Source: Anaeromyxobacter sp. Fw109-5
Lineage (GTDB): Bacteria > Myxococcota > Myxococcia > Myxococcales > Anaeromyxobacteraceae
Direction of reading: 5' to 3'
Length of the DNA stretch: 64,000 bases
Assembly: GCF_000017505.1 (NCBI RefSeq)
Contig: NC_009675.1
Span: 4,716,501-4,780,500 of the forward strand
Shown here: positions 34,533 to 47,465 of the stretch, piece by piece
How positions within the stretch are numbered: the stretch's first letter is position 1
Layout: each line of letters opens with the position of its first letter
Program-made: the position numbers and the translations under genes
The notes under the pieces: model-generated
What the model was told of the DNA's origin: nothing
What the model saw: only the letters and a program-made list of their open reading frames with translations
Databases searched by the model: none

Positions 34533-36842
34533 ATGATCCGTCCGGACATCCTCCAGCAGTTCCCCGAGATCTTCGGCAAGAAGCAGGTGAACGGCCGCGA
34601 GGTCGACGTCGAGGAGACGATCGCCACGCTCACCCGCGAGCTGCGGCCCGCCATCGCCGCCGCGCTCACCGCGCGCCGCCACATCCTCGCGAACCCGTCT
34701 CCCGCCCGCGAGAAGTACGCCTGGCCGAGCTGGGACGAGACCTTCGACGATCCCGTCTCCGGGAAGCGCTGGACCTACCGCCAGATCGTCCAGGGGCTCG
34801 TCGACAACTTCCTCGGCCGCGAGAGCGAGTGGCGCTGGCGCCTCAACGACGAGGTGCCCATCCCCGACCACGTCCACCCCTCGAAGAACCCGGGCCTCGA
34901 GCTCACCGGCCCGTGGCACCCGCTCGACATGGCGTTCAACGCCCTCAACTCGCCGGCGCCCATGAACATGCCGGACTTCGAGGACGCCTCCCCGCCGCAC
35001 TTCACGCCCGACGGCACCCCCACGAACCAGCCGGTGGGCGTCTTCGCCGCGATGAAGAACGCGAAGGACATCCACGAGGGGCGATGGACCGGCCGCCCGT
35101 ACGAGGTGGTGAAGAAGGGCAAGAAGCGCGCGTACCAGATCACGAAGCCGCCCGCGCAGTGGCCGACGCGGCTGGCGCGCCCGCCGAGCCTCCACCTCCG
35201 GTACGACCACGTCACGGTGGACGGCGAGCCGGCCCCCGGGCTCGTGGTCATCACCACCCTCTGGGCCTTCAACAACTACGACGCCCTCGTCCGCGCCGGG
35301 AGCGGCGTCTACTACTACATCCCGAAGCTCCAGACGCCGCGCGAGGCGCTCATCGTCGAGACCCTGCTCTCCCGGCTGGAGGGGCTCATGGGCGTGCCGG
35401 CGGGCACGCTCAAGGTGAAGATGCTGTACGAGGAGGGGAACGCGGGCCGGTACCTGCCCGGCATCGCCTGGGTGCTGAGGCGGCGCCTCCTCGGCATGAA
35501 CGTCGGCCGGTGGGACTACCTGGGCAGCATGATCGAGCTCTGGAAGGACGAGCCGGAGGGGATCTTCCCCGATCCGCAGAGCATCGGGATGGCCACCCCG
35601 TTCATGATCGCCTACCAGCGATACGCCGCGCTGATGATGCTCATGGCGGGCACGAAGGGCGGCGCGCTCACGAACGCGGCGCCCATCGGCGGGATGGCGG
35701 CGGTGATGATCTACCAGCCGGGCGATCCCTACGGGCGCTCCGCCTACAACCCGGTGGCCCTCCGCGCCATCACCATCGACAAGCTGCGCGAGCGCATCCT
35801 CGGGCTCATGTTCGTACCCGACGCGCCGCTCGCCGCAGGCGCGCAGCCCACGCTCGCCGGCATCCTCGCCGGCGAGGTGAAGGGCACGCTCCACGACGCC
35901 TTCCGGCAGAGCTGGGTGGCGAGCCCCGAGACCGAGTACGTCGCCGCAGGCAACGGCCCGCTCCGCGCCGAGCTCTCCGCGCTGCAGGGCCTCCTCGACG
36001 CGAAGCTCGAGACGACCGACGTGAAGGGGAAGCCGGTGCCGACGCCGGCGAGCGGCCTCGACGCGGCGGAGCGGCAGCTCTTCCAGGCTCGCGGGCTCCT
36101 CGACGCGCAGGGCCGCATCACGCCGTCGATCGTCCGCAAGGAGGAGCTCGACGCGCCGGAGAAGATCTTCTCGAGGGAGCGCTGGGAGGGCATCTACGCG
36201 CCACCCAAGGGCGACGTCACCATCCAGCACGTGCAGCACTCGTTCTACATGGCCGCCAACTACGGCTTCCAGATCCTGAACGGCAACTTCGCCGCGGCCA
36301 TCGACGACTACGAGCTCCGGCAGCGGTTCATGAACGACCTCGCCACCTACCGGATCTACGTCTCGTGGCTCTGGACGCTCGTCCGCCACGAGGCGCCGAT
36401 CACGAAGGACGGTCACCTCCAGCGGCAGCTCCTCACGGAGGACGGCGTGGTCATCGGGGCGAACGCGGAGCCGATCAGGGCGGGCGCGCGCTTCACCCGG
36501 GACCTGTTCCAGAAGGTCTGGGACTACCACTTCGAGTGGACGCGGGAGTTCTTCGCCGAGCAGGACCGCCGCGGCGACCCGCCGCGCTTCGACCGCTCCA
36601 AGGCCGACGTGATCATGGAGCTGCTGAAGCGGCAGCTGCTCTCGGCGCGCTACGTCCAGCACAGCGCGCGCGTGCTGTTCGTGGTCGGTCAGGCGAGCGC
36701 GCAGGAGCGGACCCCGATCCTGGACGCGATCTTCGAGCTCAATCGCGCGGAGGTGGTGCAGCGCGTGCGGGCCGGCTCGATGCCGAAGAGCGCCCTCTCG
36801 GCGCACGACTACGTGTTCGACGTCTTCGAGGGTCAGGGCTGA
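34533..36842 (+). CDS. Divergent malate synthase-family protein with altered active site
   Basis: 769 aa, against about 530 for malate synthase A. The barrel core aligns well: HLRYDHVTVDGEPAPG, GSGVYYYIPKLQTPREA (MSA has GSGPYFYLPK), GTLKVKMLYEE with Glu300 as possible metal ligand, GMNVGRWDYLGS with Asp328, IGGMAAVMI, TIDKLRERI, and MNDLATYRIYVSWLW, whose Asp602 matches the catalytic base region MEDAATAEISR. However the MSA segment RxRGxH, which holds the glyoxylate-binding Arg, reads RPPSLH (216-221), and CHxRGA reads GTKGGA. Ordinary malate synthase activity is therefore doubtful. GAAGAGGA precedes the ATG. No isocitrate lyase gene is adjacent. Confidence 0.75.
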   Translation: MIRPDILQQFPEIFGKKQVNGREVDVEETIATLTRELRPAIAAALTARRHILANPSPAREKYAWPSWDETFDDPVSGKRWTYRQIVQGLVDNFLGRESEWRWRLNDEVPIPDHVHPSKNPGLELTGPWHPLDMAFNALNSPAPMNMPDFEDASPPHFTPDGTPTNQPVGVFAAMKNAKDIHEGRWTGRPYEVVKKGKKRAYQITKPPAQWPTRLARPPSLHLRYDHVTVDGEPAPGLVVITTLWAFNNYDALVRAGSGVYYYIPKLQTPREALIVETLLSRLEGLMGVPAGTLKVKMLYEEGNAGRYLPGIAWVLRRRLLGMNVGRWDYLGSMIELWKDEPEGIFPDPQSIGMATPFMIAYQRYAALMMLMAGTKGGALTNAAPIGGMAAVMIYQPGDPYGRSAYNPVALRAITIDKLRERILGLMFVPDAPLAAGAQPTLAGILAGEVKGTLHDAFRQSWVASPETEYVAAGNGPLRAELSALQGLLDAKLETTDVKGKPVPTPASGLDAAERQLFQARGLLDAQGRITPSIVRKEELDAPEKIFSRERWEGIYAPPKGDVTIQHVQHSFYMAANYGFQILNGNFAAAIDDYELRQRFMNDLATYRIYVSWLWTLVRHEAPITKDGHLQRQLLTEDGVVIGANAEPIRAGARFTRDLFQKVWDYHFEWTREFFAEQDRRGDPPRFDRSKADVIMELLKRQLLSARYVQHSARVLFVVGQASAQERTPILDAIFELNRAEVVQRVRAGSMPKSALSAHDYVFDVFEGQG

Positions 36843-36867
36843 GGGTGGGGGGCGGCGCCCGCCGCCC

Positions 36868-37086
36868 CTACTTCCGTCGCAGCCCGCGGCGCACGCGCCG
36901 CAGCAGCGCTCCCGCCACGGCGTCGAGCCGCAGCGTCTCTCGTTCCGCCGAGGCCCGCGCCTCGGGCTCGGACGAGAACGTCGCGACGACGCCGCCCTTC
37001 ACGACGACGGCCCAGCCGCCGGCCTCCAGCGGATCGACGCGAACGAGGTGTCCGCGATCCCCGAGGCTGCGCGGCGGCATCGCCAT
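36868..37086 (-). CDS. Small hypothetical protein (DUF2188-like)
   Basis: 72 aa. LVRVDPLEAGGWAVVVKGGVVATFSSEPEARASAERETLRLD gives a three-strand sheet followed by a helix, like small DUF2188-type proteins (xVxPxxxGWxVxxxGxxxxxxxxxxKxxAxxxA). The C-terminus is Arg-rich. Two Met codons (37086 and 37080) could start. It lies 2 bp after the Cys-containing small protein at 37089 on the same strand, so the two are probably co-transcribed. Function unknown. Confidence 0.6.
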   Translation of the reverse strand: MAMPPRSLGDRGHLVRVDPLEAGGWAVVVKGGVVATFSSEPEARASAERETLRLDAVAGALLRRVRRGLRRK

Positions 37087-37088
37087 CG

Positions 37089-37280
37089 CTATGCGTGACG
37101 CCCGCCGCCGGCGTCGCCCGGGGCGGCTCGCGGCGTCGCGTGGAGCAGCTCGAGACAGGCGCTGCAGGTGACGGCTGCCGCGTGCTTCGTCGAGCTCGTC
37201 TGCTGGGGTACGCCGCAGAGCACCCGGCGCTGCACCGGATCGTAGCCGTGGATGATCCGCTCGCCGTGCTGGTCCTGCAT
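37089..37280 (-). CDS. Small hypothetical protein with Cys-x2-Cys
   Basis: 63 aa. It starts MQDQHGERIIHGYDPVQRR, continues VLCGVPQQTSSTKHAAAVTCSACLELLH and ends with a Gly/Ala/His tail. Three Cys and two His could bind one zinc. The ATG at 37280 has GGAGGGAGGCCCGAC immediately upstream, which decides the start over a longer opening at 37352. It is followed 2 bp later by the DUF2188-like gene. No family recognised. The 243-bp gap beyond it (37281-37523) holds no gene I can support; it ends in an 11-bp direct repeat. Confidence 0.6.
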   Translation of the reverse strand: MQDQHGERIIHGYDPVQRRVLCGVPQQTSSTKHAAAVTCSACLELLHATPRAAPGDAGGGRHA

Positions 37281-37509
37281 GTCGGGCCTCCCTCCGAAGC
37301 GAGCGCCTGCAGAGGTCCGACGCAGGCGAGCCGCTTCACCCATCCTGCGCACGAGCGGGCTGGCGCCGGGAGGCCCCGCCCCGCTTTCCAGGCGACCGGG
37401 GGCACACCCGCCCTGGTCCGGGGCAGCTCGCCCTCCCTCTCCCTCGTAGGCGCGGTACGGGCACAGGCGTCGCCGGACGGGCGCTCCGCGCCGCGCGGCG
37501 CGCTCGCCC

Positions 37510-37523
37510 CGCCTAGCGGTCGC

Positions 37524-37531
<8 letters not shown>
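37510..37531. repeat. 11-bp direct repeat spanning the ettA stop codon
   Basis: CGCCTAGCGGT occurs twice in tandem (37510-37520, 37521-37531). The second copy contains the ettA stop codon (CTA, 37524-37526), so an earlier duplication event would have left the gene length unchanged. Confidence 0.6.
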
Positions 37532-39188
<1,657 letters not shown>

Positions 39189-39330
39189 GGCGCTCGGGGG
39201 TGGAGGGTGGAGAGGGATGGGGGGCGCAGCCTAACCGAATTGGCTCTCTTAACCGAGCGCCGTCGTGCGGGCACGCACCCCCGCGCAAGGGGGCGCGAGC
39301 CCGCGCCGGCGCAGGCGGGCCTCGGACGGC

Positions 39331-40839
39331 CTACTTCCTCGAGGACCGGTGCTTCACGCCCGGCGGGAAGTACCGCGGGTGCCCCGCCGGCCAGAGCGTG
39401 ATCCGGGGACGCTGGCGCTCGGGCGGCACGTAGCTCGCGAACTCGCTGTTGAGCCGCCGCAGCGCCTTCACGATCTCCTCCGCGAGCAGGTCGAGGAGCC
39501 GCTCGCCGGCTTCGTTCCCGGGGGCGAGCTCGACCGCGACGGCGAGCTGGCGGTCCCGCGCCGCGTCCTCCTCCACCTCCAGCACGAACTTGCCCGTGAC
39601 CTGATCGCGCGTGCCGGGCTGCTCGAGCGCGATGGCGACGGTCTCCGGGAACACGTTCGCCCCGTAGTAGGAGACCGCGAACCGCGAGCGACCGAACACG
39701 TACGCGAACGGGAGCGGGCGGACGCCGCGCTCGCCGTGGCGCCGCGCCTCGGCCTCCACGTCGAGGCCGAGGTCGCGAAGCCGCGCCATCATGGTGGCGT
39801 AGGGGATGACGCCTCCCGAGTCGTCGATCTGGTAGCGCACCAGCGGGACCCCGTTCTCCCCCGAGAACAGCAGCATCCCCTCGCGCTCCTCGAAGTACCG
39901 GGCGAACGGGTCGTACTGGACGAGGGTGGGGAGCCGCGCCTCGCCGAACACGCTGCGGGTCGCGTCCGGCCGCTCCGAGAGGAAGCGCCGGATGCACACC
40001 GAGACGGGCGTCTCGTTCCCGAGGACGCCCGCGTCCGCCGTCCCGTAGAGCGAAGCCGTGTCGTGCAGCGGGCGCGACATGCCCGCGCGCTCCATCATCA
40101 GCGCACGCCACTCCTCGCTGAACACCTCGCCGGCGAGCACGAGCCTGATGCCCAGCTCGCTCCAGCGCACCCCGTCGGCGGCGCCCGCGTCGACGACGTC
40201 CTTCAGGAACGGCGGATAGCCGAGCAGCACGGTCTGCTCGAACATGGGCGCGAGCGACCGGACCGAGCGCAGGATCTCCGCCTGGTGGTTCCCCGGGGTG
40301 ACCACCGTGAGCGGGTAGCCCTTCGCGGCGAGGTGGCGGCAGCAGCTCGCCGTGAACATCCCGCCCACCCAGGTGCCGAGCGGGAAGCAGACGACCGCGA
40401 GCGTGCGGCGCCGATCGGCGGCGAACGCCTCGAGGAACACCTGCTCGAACCGGAGCGCGATGGCGAGCTCGTCCGTCAGGAAGCGCGGCCAGATCGTCGG
40501 CTCGCCGGTCGAGCCCGACGACACCGCGATCATGTCGCACGACGACGCGAGCTCGCCGCCGCGGCAGCGCTCCGCGAGCGGGTAGGCGCGGACGTAGTTC
40601 TCCTTCGTGGTGAGGGGCAGCGCCGCGAGCTCCTCGGGCGCGCGGATCGCCGCCGGGTCGATCCCGCTCGCCGCGAGGAAGGCGCGGTAGGCGGGGACCT
40701 CGCGCACCGTGGCGTGGAAGAAGGCGAGCACGCCCGGCCGCGGGTCGGCGCCGGCGCGCGCGTCGAGCAGCGCCGAGAGCGGCGTCCGGAGGAAGCTCCG
40801 GTACGCGGCGAGCGCCCGCGTGCGTCGTCCGGTCAGCAT
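39331..40839 (-). CDS. Phenylacetate-CoA ligase-like (PaaK family) adenylating enzyme
   Basis: 502 aa. The PaaK-type opening FFHATVREVPAYRAFLAASG and LPLTTKENYVRAYPL are clear. The phosphate-binding loop is SSGSTGEPTIWPR, and SLYGTADAGVLGNE and the late VRYQIDDSGG and GRSRFAVSYYGANVFPE segments follow. It should activate a carboxylic acid as an acyl-adenylate, to CoA or a carrier. The acid is not predictable and the family includes natural-product and cell-wall enzymes. It follows the Ser/Thr kinase gene with a 21-bp gap on the same strand, so the pair is probably co-expressed. GGGAGGC precedes the ATG. Confidence 0.8.
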   Translation of the reverse strand: MLTGRRTRALAAYRSFLRTPLSALLDARAGADPRPGVLAFFHATVREVPAYRAFLAASGIDPAAIRAPEELAALPLTTKENYVRAYPLAERCRGGELASSCDMIAVSSGSTGEPTIWPRFLTDELAIALRFEQVFLEAFAADRRRTLAVVCFPLGTWVGGMFTASCCRHLAAKGYPLTVVTPGNHQAEILRSVRSLAPMFEQTVLLGYPPFLKDVVDAGAADGVRWSELGIRLVLAGEVFSEEWRALMMERAGMSRPLHDTASLYGTADAGVLGNETPVSVCIRRFLSERPDATRSVFGEARLPTLVQYDPFARYFEEREGMLLFSGENGVPLVRYQIDDSGGVIPYATMMARLRDLGLDVEAEARRHGERGVRPLPFAYVFGRSRFAVSYYGANVFPETVAIALEQPGTRDQVTGKFVLEVEEDAARDRQLAVAVELAPGNEAGERLLDLLAEEIVKALRRLNSEFASYVPPERQRPRITLWPAGHPRYFPPGVKHRSSRK

Positions 40840-40860
40840 GCCTCCCGCCGTGGGCGGGTT

Positions 40861-43452
<2,592 letters not shown>

Positions 43453-43628
43453 GCGCCTCTCCCGGACAGAACGGCCCCGAGCGTATCAGCGCGCGCTGCG
43501 AGCGTCAGCGGACGCGGCGGTCCCGGGCGTCGCCTTGCCAACGGGGAGGTCCGCGCGTGACGGTCGCTGCCGCTCGACCTCGGGACGTCGATCGACGGAC
43601 GTTCCGGCGAGCGGACGGTGGCGAGGCC

Positions 43629-44486
43629 TCAGCGCCGCCGCTGGTGGCGGGCCCACTCCCGCAGCGTCATGGGCCGGATCCCCCAGCGCGGCTCGAGCGA
43701 GGGGATGTCTGCCGAGTAGCCCACGCGATCGAACCACTCCAGCATCGCCGCGAAGTCGGCGCTGTTCGCCCGCACGGCTTCGACAGGGATCTGCTGTACC
43801 GTGATCCCCCGGCCGACGATCTCGCTCACCGCCTCCGCCGCCTCCGGCATCGTCGCCGCGTCGCCCGCGAGATCGGTCTCCGTCCCGTTCCACTTCTCCG
43901 CCTCGGTGAACGCCTGCGCGGCGAAGCGGCCGATGTCGTCCGAGGCGATCATCTGCAGCTTCGTCGCGGGGCGCAGGGCGGTGACGAGCGCGTCGCCCTG
44001 CAGGAACCAGGGGGAGACGAGGTTCTCCATGAAGAAGACGGGACGCAGGATGACGTGCGAGGAGAACCCGAGCCCGCGCACGCGCTGCTCCACCCTCGCC
44101 TTGTTGTCGAAGTGCGGGATCCCGGTGCGGAGGTGCGCCGAGCCGACCGAGCTGTAGACGAAGTGCTGCACGCCCGCGTCGCGCGCGAGCTGCGCGAGCC
44201 GCTTGCCCTGCTCCTCCTCGCGCTCCACCCCGGCCTCCCACGTGTTCTGCACGGCGAACACGCCCCAGCAACCGGCGAGCGCGCGCTCGAGCGACGCCGG
44301 ATCGTCGAGGTCGCCCTGGACCACCTCGGCGCCGAGGGCGGCGAGCGCCTTCGCCGCGTCGCCGCCCGGCTTGCGCGTCATCGCGCGGAGCCGGAAGGCG
44401 CCCTTCGGCGCGAGGTGACGGAGGGTGGCGCCCCCCTGCTTCCCGGTCGCACCCGTCACGAGGATGGTCCTGCGGTCGTCTGCCAT
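43629..44486 (-). CDS. NmrA-like NAD(P)-binding protein
   Basis: 285 aa atypical SDR. TILVTGATGKQGGATLRHL is the NAD(P) loop, AEVVQGDLDDPASLERALAG the acidic second strand, FVYSSVGSAH the third, and ILRPVFFMENLVSPW the conserved NmrA-type region. There is no SDR catalytic Tyr-x3-Lys, so it is likelier a redox sensor or a quinone-oxidoreductase-like enzyme. The ATG at 44486 has GGAGGAG directly upstream; a longer in-frame opening is shadow. It stands alone. Confidence 0.85.
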   Translation of the reverse strand: MADDRRTILVTGATGKQGGATLRHLAPKGAFRLRAMTRKPGGDAAKALAALGAEVVQGDLDDPASLERALAGCWGVFAVQNTWEAGVEREEEQGKRLAQLARDAGVQHFVYSSVGSAHLRTGIPHFDNKARVEQRVRGLGFSSHVILRPVFFMENLVSPWFLQGDALVTALRPATKLQMIASDDIGRFAAQAFTEAEKWNGTETDLAGDAATMPEAAEAVSEIVGRGITVQQIPVEAVRANSADFAAMLEWFDRVGYSADIPSLEPRWGIRPMTLREWARHQRRR

Positions 44487-44722
44487 GGGCTCCTCCGGGC
44501 GCCGTGCGCCGAGTGCCGCCCCCATGTCGGCATCTCCGCGGTCTCGCCAGGTATCTCGCGGGGAGTCGCCGCCCCGCGACGAGAGGTCCGGAGCGAGCGC
44601 CGGGCGTTCGGGCGCCGGCTCCGCGGGCTCCCCCCTTTTGCGGCGCCCACCTTGTGCGGGCGGCGGCGCCCTCCGCTGCACACCGTCCACTCAGCAGCGA
44701 TCAGCGGACGAGGAGAGATCCC

Positions 44723-44920
44723 ATGACGAACCCCGGGCAGCCGCAGGAAGCCACGTCCCAGCCGAACCGCGAGCGTCTCGAGGAGCTGCGACGCAAGCTC
44801 GACAGCTGTATCGACGACATCACCGGCTCCCGCGCGGACCGGGCCGCGGCGGCGAAGAAGGAGTTCGACGCCGCCTGGAAGGAGCTGAACCAGGAGGTGG
44901 GTGAACCGACGATCCACTGA
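44723..44920 (+). CDS. Small hypothetical helical protein
   Basis: 65 aa. After a Gln/Pro-rich opening, RERLEELRRKLDSCIDDITGSRADRAAAAKKEFDAAWKELNQEV is strongly helical and amphipathic, perhaps a small coiled coil. GGACGAGGAGAG precedes the ATG. No family recognised. The 236-bp gap before it (44487-44722) contains the promoters of the NmrA-like gene and this one; I see no gene in it. Confidence 0.6.
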   Translation: MTNPGQPQEATSQPNRERLEELRRKLDSCIDDITGSRADRAAAAKKEFDAAWKELNQEVGEPTIH

Positions 44921-45003
44921 CGGCCGCGCAGCTGAGCGCGTCGGACGGCGAGCGCCGGTGGCGCCACGCCTGGACTGACCTGGCGTGTCGGCCGTCCAGG
45001 CGG

Positions 45004-45019
45004 GGCGGAGCGCTCCGCC
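45004..45019. terminator. Perfect 16-bp palindrome at the end of the universal stress gene
   Basis: GGCGGAGCGCTCCGCC lies just beyond the stop of the minus-strand gene at 45023. It could form a 6-bp stem with a GCGC loop. No T tract follows, so it is only a possible terminator. Confidence 0.35.
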
Positions 45020-45022
45020 TCG

Positions 45023-45436
45023 TCAGGCGGTCCAGCCCGGCCGCACGGTGAGGACGGGGCACGCCGCGTTGCGGACGACCCCCTCCGCGACGGAGCCGGT
45101 CAGCATGTGCTGGCGATCGACGCGGCCGTGCGTCCCCATCACGATGAGGTCGATCGCGCTCGCGGCCGCGAACTCCACGATGGCGACCTCCGGGGTCCCG
45201 GTCGCGCGAGCGACGGTGACGCTCGGGGCACCGAGCCGCTCGGCGCTCTCCTTCCACGAGTCGAGCCCTCCGCCCGAGTGGAGCTCCTCGGCGACCTTCG
45301 TGGCGCCGTCCGCGTAGAGGAGCACGAGCTCGGAGCCGAGCCTGCGGCACAGATCGGCGGCGACGCGCAGGCCGGCCTCCGCGGGCTCCGAGAAGTCCAC
45401 CGGACAGCAGATCCTCCTCCACTCCATCGCAGCCAT
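45023..45436 (-). CDS. Universal stress protein (UspA family)
   Basis: 137 aa single-domain Usp. RRICCPVDFSEPAEAGLRVAADL opens the fold, and the ATP-binding motif G-x2-G-x9-G-S is intact in MGTHGRVDRQHMLTGSVAEG. It ends PVLTVRP. GGAGGCGTTC precedes the ATG at 45436. It belongs to a stress-related stretch with a second Usp (46138) and a metallothionein-like protein between them. Confidence 0.9.
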   Translation of the reverse strand: MAAMEWRRICCPVDFSEPAEAGLRVAADLCRRLGSELVLLYADGATKVAEELHSGGGLDSWKESAERLGAPSVTVARATGTPEVAIVEFAAASAIDLIVMGTHGRVDRQHMLTGSVAEGVVRNAACPVLTVRPGWTA

Positions 45437-45669
45437 GAACGCCTCCGCGGTTCGCCTCCCCTAGCGTAAGGAAGCGCGCGGCCCGGCATCATGGCCGTCC
45501 GGGTCGCCGGCCTCGTGCAGTGCGCGGGCTTCCTCGCACGGGCCGACGGACGTCGGCGTTCGTCACCGCCAGGGAGCGGCGCCGCCCGTCGAACGGTCGA
45601 CCGCTCGCCGCGCGCCGTCGATGATCCGCTCGGCTGGCCGAGGTGGAGCGGCTCGCGCCGCGCGGACGC

Positions 45670-45906
45670 TCAGGCGCGGTCCCGGATCTCCTTCGCGCCG
45701 GCGGTGTGCGCGCAATGCGCGCAGCAGAAGAACCTCCCGCCGGCCTCGACGCCGTGCCCGATCACGTGACAGCCGCAGTGCTCGCAGTGGGGCGCGAGCT
45801 TCTGGATGGCGCACTCGAAGCTGTCGAAGACGTGGTGCGCCCCGGCGGCCACCACCTCGAACGCCTTGTCGTACTGGTTCCCGCACACTTCGCAGTTCCC
45901 GGTCAT
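45670..45906 (-). CDS. Metallothionein-like Cys/His-rich protein
   Basis: 78 aa with ten Cys: MTGNCEVCGNQYD, FDSFECAIQKLAPHCEHCGC and RFFCCAHCAHTAG. The second half has the Cys/His pattern of the prokaryotic metallothionein fold (CExCGC...FCCAxCA), and the first half resembles a zinc ribbon. It should bind Zn, Cu or Cd. GGGAGGACGGTC precedes the ATG at 45906, which decides the start. It lies between two universal stress genes on the same strand but with gaps over 230 bp, so each probably has its own promoter. Confidence 0.75.
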   Translation of the reverse strand: MTGNCEVCGNQYDKAFEVVAAGAHHVFDSFECAIQKLAPHCEHCGCHVIGHGVEAGGRFFCCAHCAHTAGAKEIRDRA

Positions 45907-46137
45907 GACCGTCCTCCCGTGCGCTCCGGCGGGCGCCGCCGTCGTCGCGAGGCGCCCACCGCAAGGTAGCGCAGGACCCGCGAGCGGGCCGCGCGGTCGC
46001 TGGACCGCGCCGCGGAGTTCGCGGGCGGCCCGCCGGCCCCCTCCTCCGGCGCGCTCCCGGGGCGCGCACGCACCTCGCGCGAAGGAGCGAGGCGATCCCA
46101 CGGCCCGCACCAGCGCTGCGCGCGCGGGACCCGGTCG

Positions 46138-46626
46138 TCAGCGGTACTGCTCCACCTCCTCCCGCTCCCGGTCCTTCTCGAGCGAGCGCCGGTCGTGGAC
46201 CACGAGCACCGGGCACTCCGCCTGCCGCACGATCCGCTCCGCCACCGAGCCCAGGACCATGCGCGAGAGGCCCGTCCGGCCGTGCGTCCCCACGACCAGC
46301 AAGTCGCAGCGCTCCTCGCGCGCGTGCCGCAGGACCTCGGCGGCGGGATCGCCCGAGAGCACCCGCGCCTGCGCGGGCCGGCCGGCGCGTCTTCCGGCGT
46401 CGGCGCGCCACTCCTCGAGCGCCTTCACCTGCTCCTCCGCTTCCACCTCGGTCGCGCCTCTCGACGAGACGAGCACGTCGCTGGCCGCCGGAGGAGGCGG
46501 CACGCGGACGTGCACGAGCGCCAGATCCGCCTCGAACCGCTTCGCCAGGTCGGCGCCTTCCTCCATCGCCGCGCGGGACGGCTCCGCGAAGTCGATCGCG
46601 CAGCAGATCCTCTTCCACGCGCTCAT
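46138..46626 (-). CDS. Universal stress protein (UspA family)
   Basis: 162 aa. RICCAIDFAEPSRAAMEEGADL opens the fold and GTHGRTGLSRMVLGSVAERIV carries the complete ATP-binding signature. A linker (residues about 45-85) is longer than in the paralogue at 45023, with Pro-rich VPPPPAASD. The C-terminus adds a charged helix (RRSLEKDREREEVEQYR). GAGGAGGCGC precedes the ATG. The two Usps share the layout R-I-C-C-x-x-D-F and could form heterodimers; that is inference. Confidence 0.9.
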   Translation of the reverse strand: MSAWKRICCAIDFAEPSRAAMEEGADLAKRFEADLALVHVRVPPPPAASDVLVSSRGATEVEAEEQVKALEEWRADAGRRAGRPAQARVLSGDPAAEVLRHAREERCDLLVVGTHGRTGLSRMVLGSVAERIVRQAECPVLVVHDRRSLEKDREREEVEQYR

Positions 46627-46792
46627 GCGCGCCTCCTCTCACGGAGATCGTATGCGTCGCTGCGGGTGTTCGCGGAGGAACGCGGGGCGCTCCGAATGGC
46701 CGTACCCTCGGGAGGGTCTCGCGCCCGTCGCCGCGCGGACGCGGCACCCCACCCGCTCGTCAGGCGCCCCGCTCCGCAGGCCCAGGCCGGCG

Positions 46793-47308
46793 CTACTTCC
46801 GCTCGATGACGCCGCAGGCGATCCGTGCGCCGGAGGCGCCGGCGGGATCCGTCCTCTCGTCGTCCGGGTCGGCGTGGACGACGAGGGCGGTACCCTCCGC
46901 GCCGAACAGCGATCCCTCGCCCTCGCCCAGGGTGGCGCCCTTCGCGATGAAGGTCGCCCTGGCCTCGCCGCCCTTCCCGACCTCGAGGTTGGGCAGGTCG
47001 CCGGCGTGGAGACCCTCCGGGTTGCGGAGTCCGTGCTTCTTGCCGAACGGGTTGAAGTGACCGCCGGCGGACTTGAAGTCCGGCGGCTCGCACTTCCCCA
47101 CCGCGTGGACGTGGATCCCGTGCTTGCCAGGCGTGAGCCCCGCCACCACGACGTCGACCTTCACCCCGCCTTCGCCGCTCGTGAACGTGGCGGTGCCGAC
47201 CTCCTTGCCGCCGGCGTCCTTCAGGATCGCCCGTCCCGACGCGCCGCCGCCGAGGGCGAGGAGCGGCGCGGCGAGCAGCAGGGCCAGGGAGAGGAATCGG
47301 GTGGTCAT
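46793..47308 (-). CDS. sodC: Cu/Zn superoxide dismutase, secreted
   Basis: 171 aa with a signal peptide (MTTRFLSLALLLAAPLLALG). Copper and zinc ligands are visible: HGIHVHAVGKCE, SAGGHFNPFGKKHG, and ALVVHADPDD. The disulfide pair Cys (KCEPPD and RIACGV) is conserved. It removes periplasmic superoxide. GGAGGAGGCCCC precedes the ATG. The MarR gene begins divergently 157 bp away, and its operator lies 139 bp upstream of sodC, so joint control is possible. Confidence 0.93.
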   Translation of the reverse strand: MTTRFLSLALLLAAPLLALGGGASGRAILKDAGGKEVGTATFTSGEGGVKVDVVVAGLTPGKHGIHVHAVGKCEPPDFKSAGGHFNPFGKKHGLRNPEGLHAGDLPNLEVGKGGEARATFIAKGATLGEGEGSLFGAEGTALVVHADPDDERTDPAGASGARIACGVIERK

Positions 47309-47446
47309 GGGGCCTCCTCCGGGCGGAGCCGCCCTGGGCGTCGCGCCTGGCCATAGGGCCGCGGCCCGGCCGCCGCAAGCGGACGGCGGGGCGCGCGGTC
47401 GTCCCGCGGCGCGAGACCGAGCGCGAGCGGTTGCGGCGCCGACGAT

Positions 47447-47462
47447 GGTTGCCTATACAACC
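47447..47462 (+). promoter_or_regulatory. Putative MarR operator upstream of the marR gene
   Basis: GGTTGCCTATACAACC: arms GGTTG and CAACC separated by 6 bases, ending four bases before the marR ATG. The same arms and spacing recur at 47980-47995. It is placed to block transcription of marR. Confidence 0.6.
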
Positions 47463-47465
47463 GAC

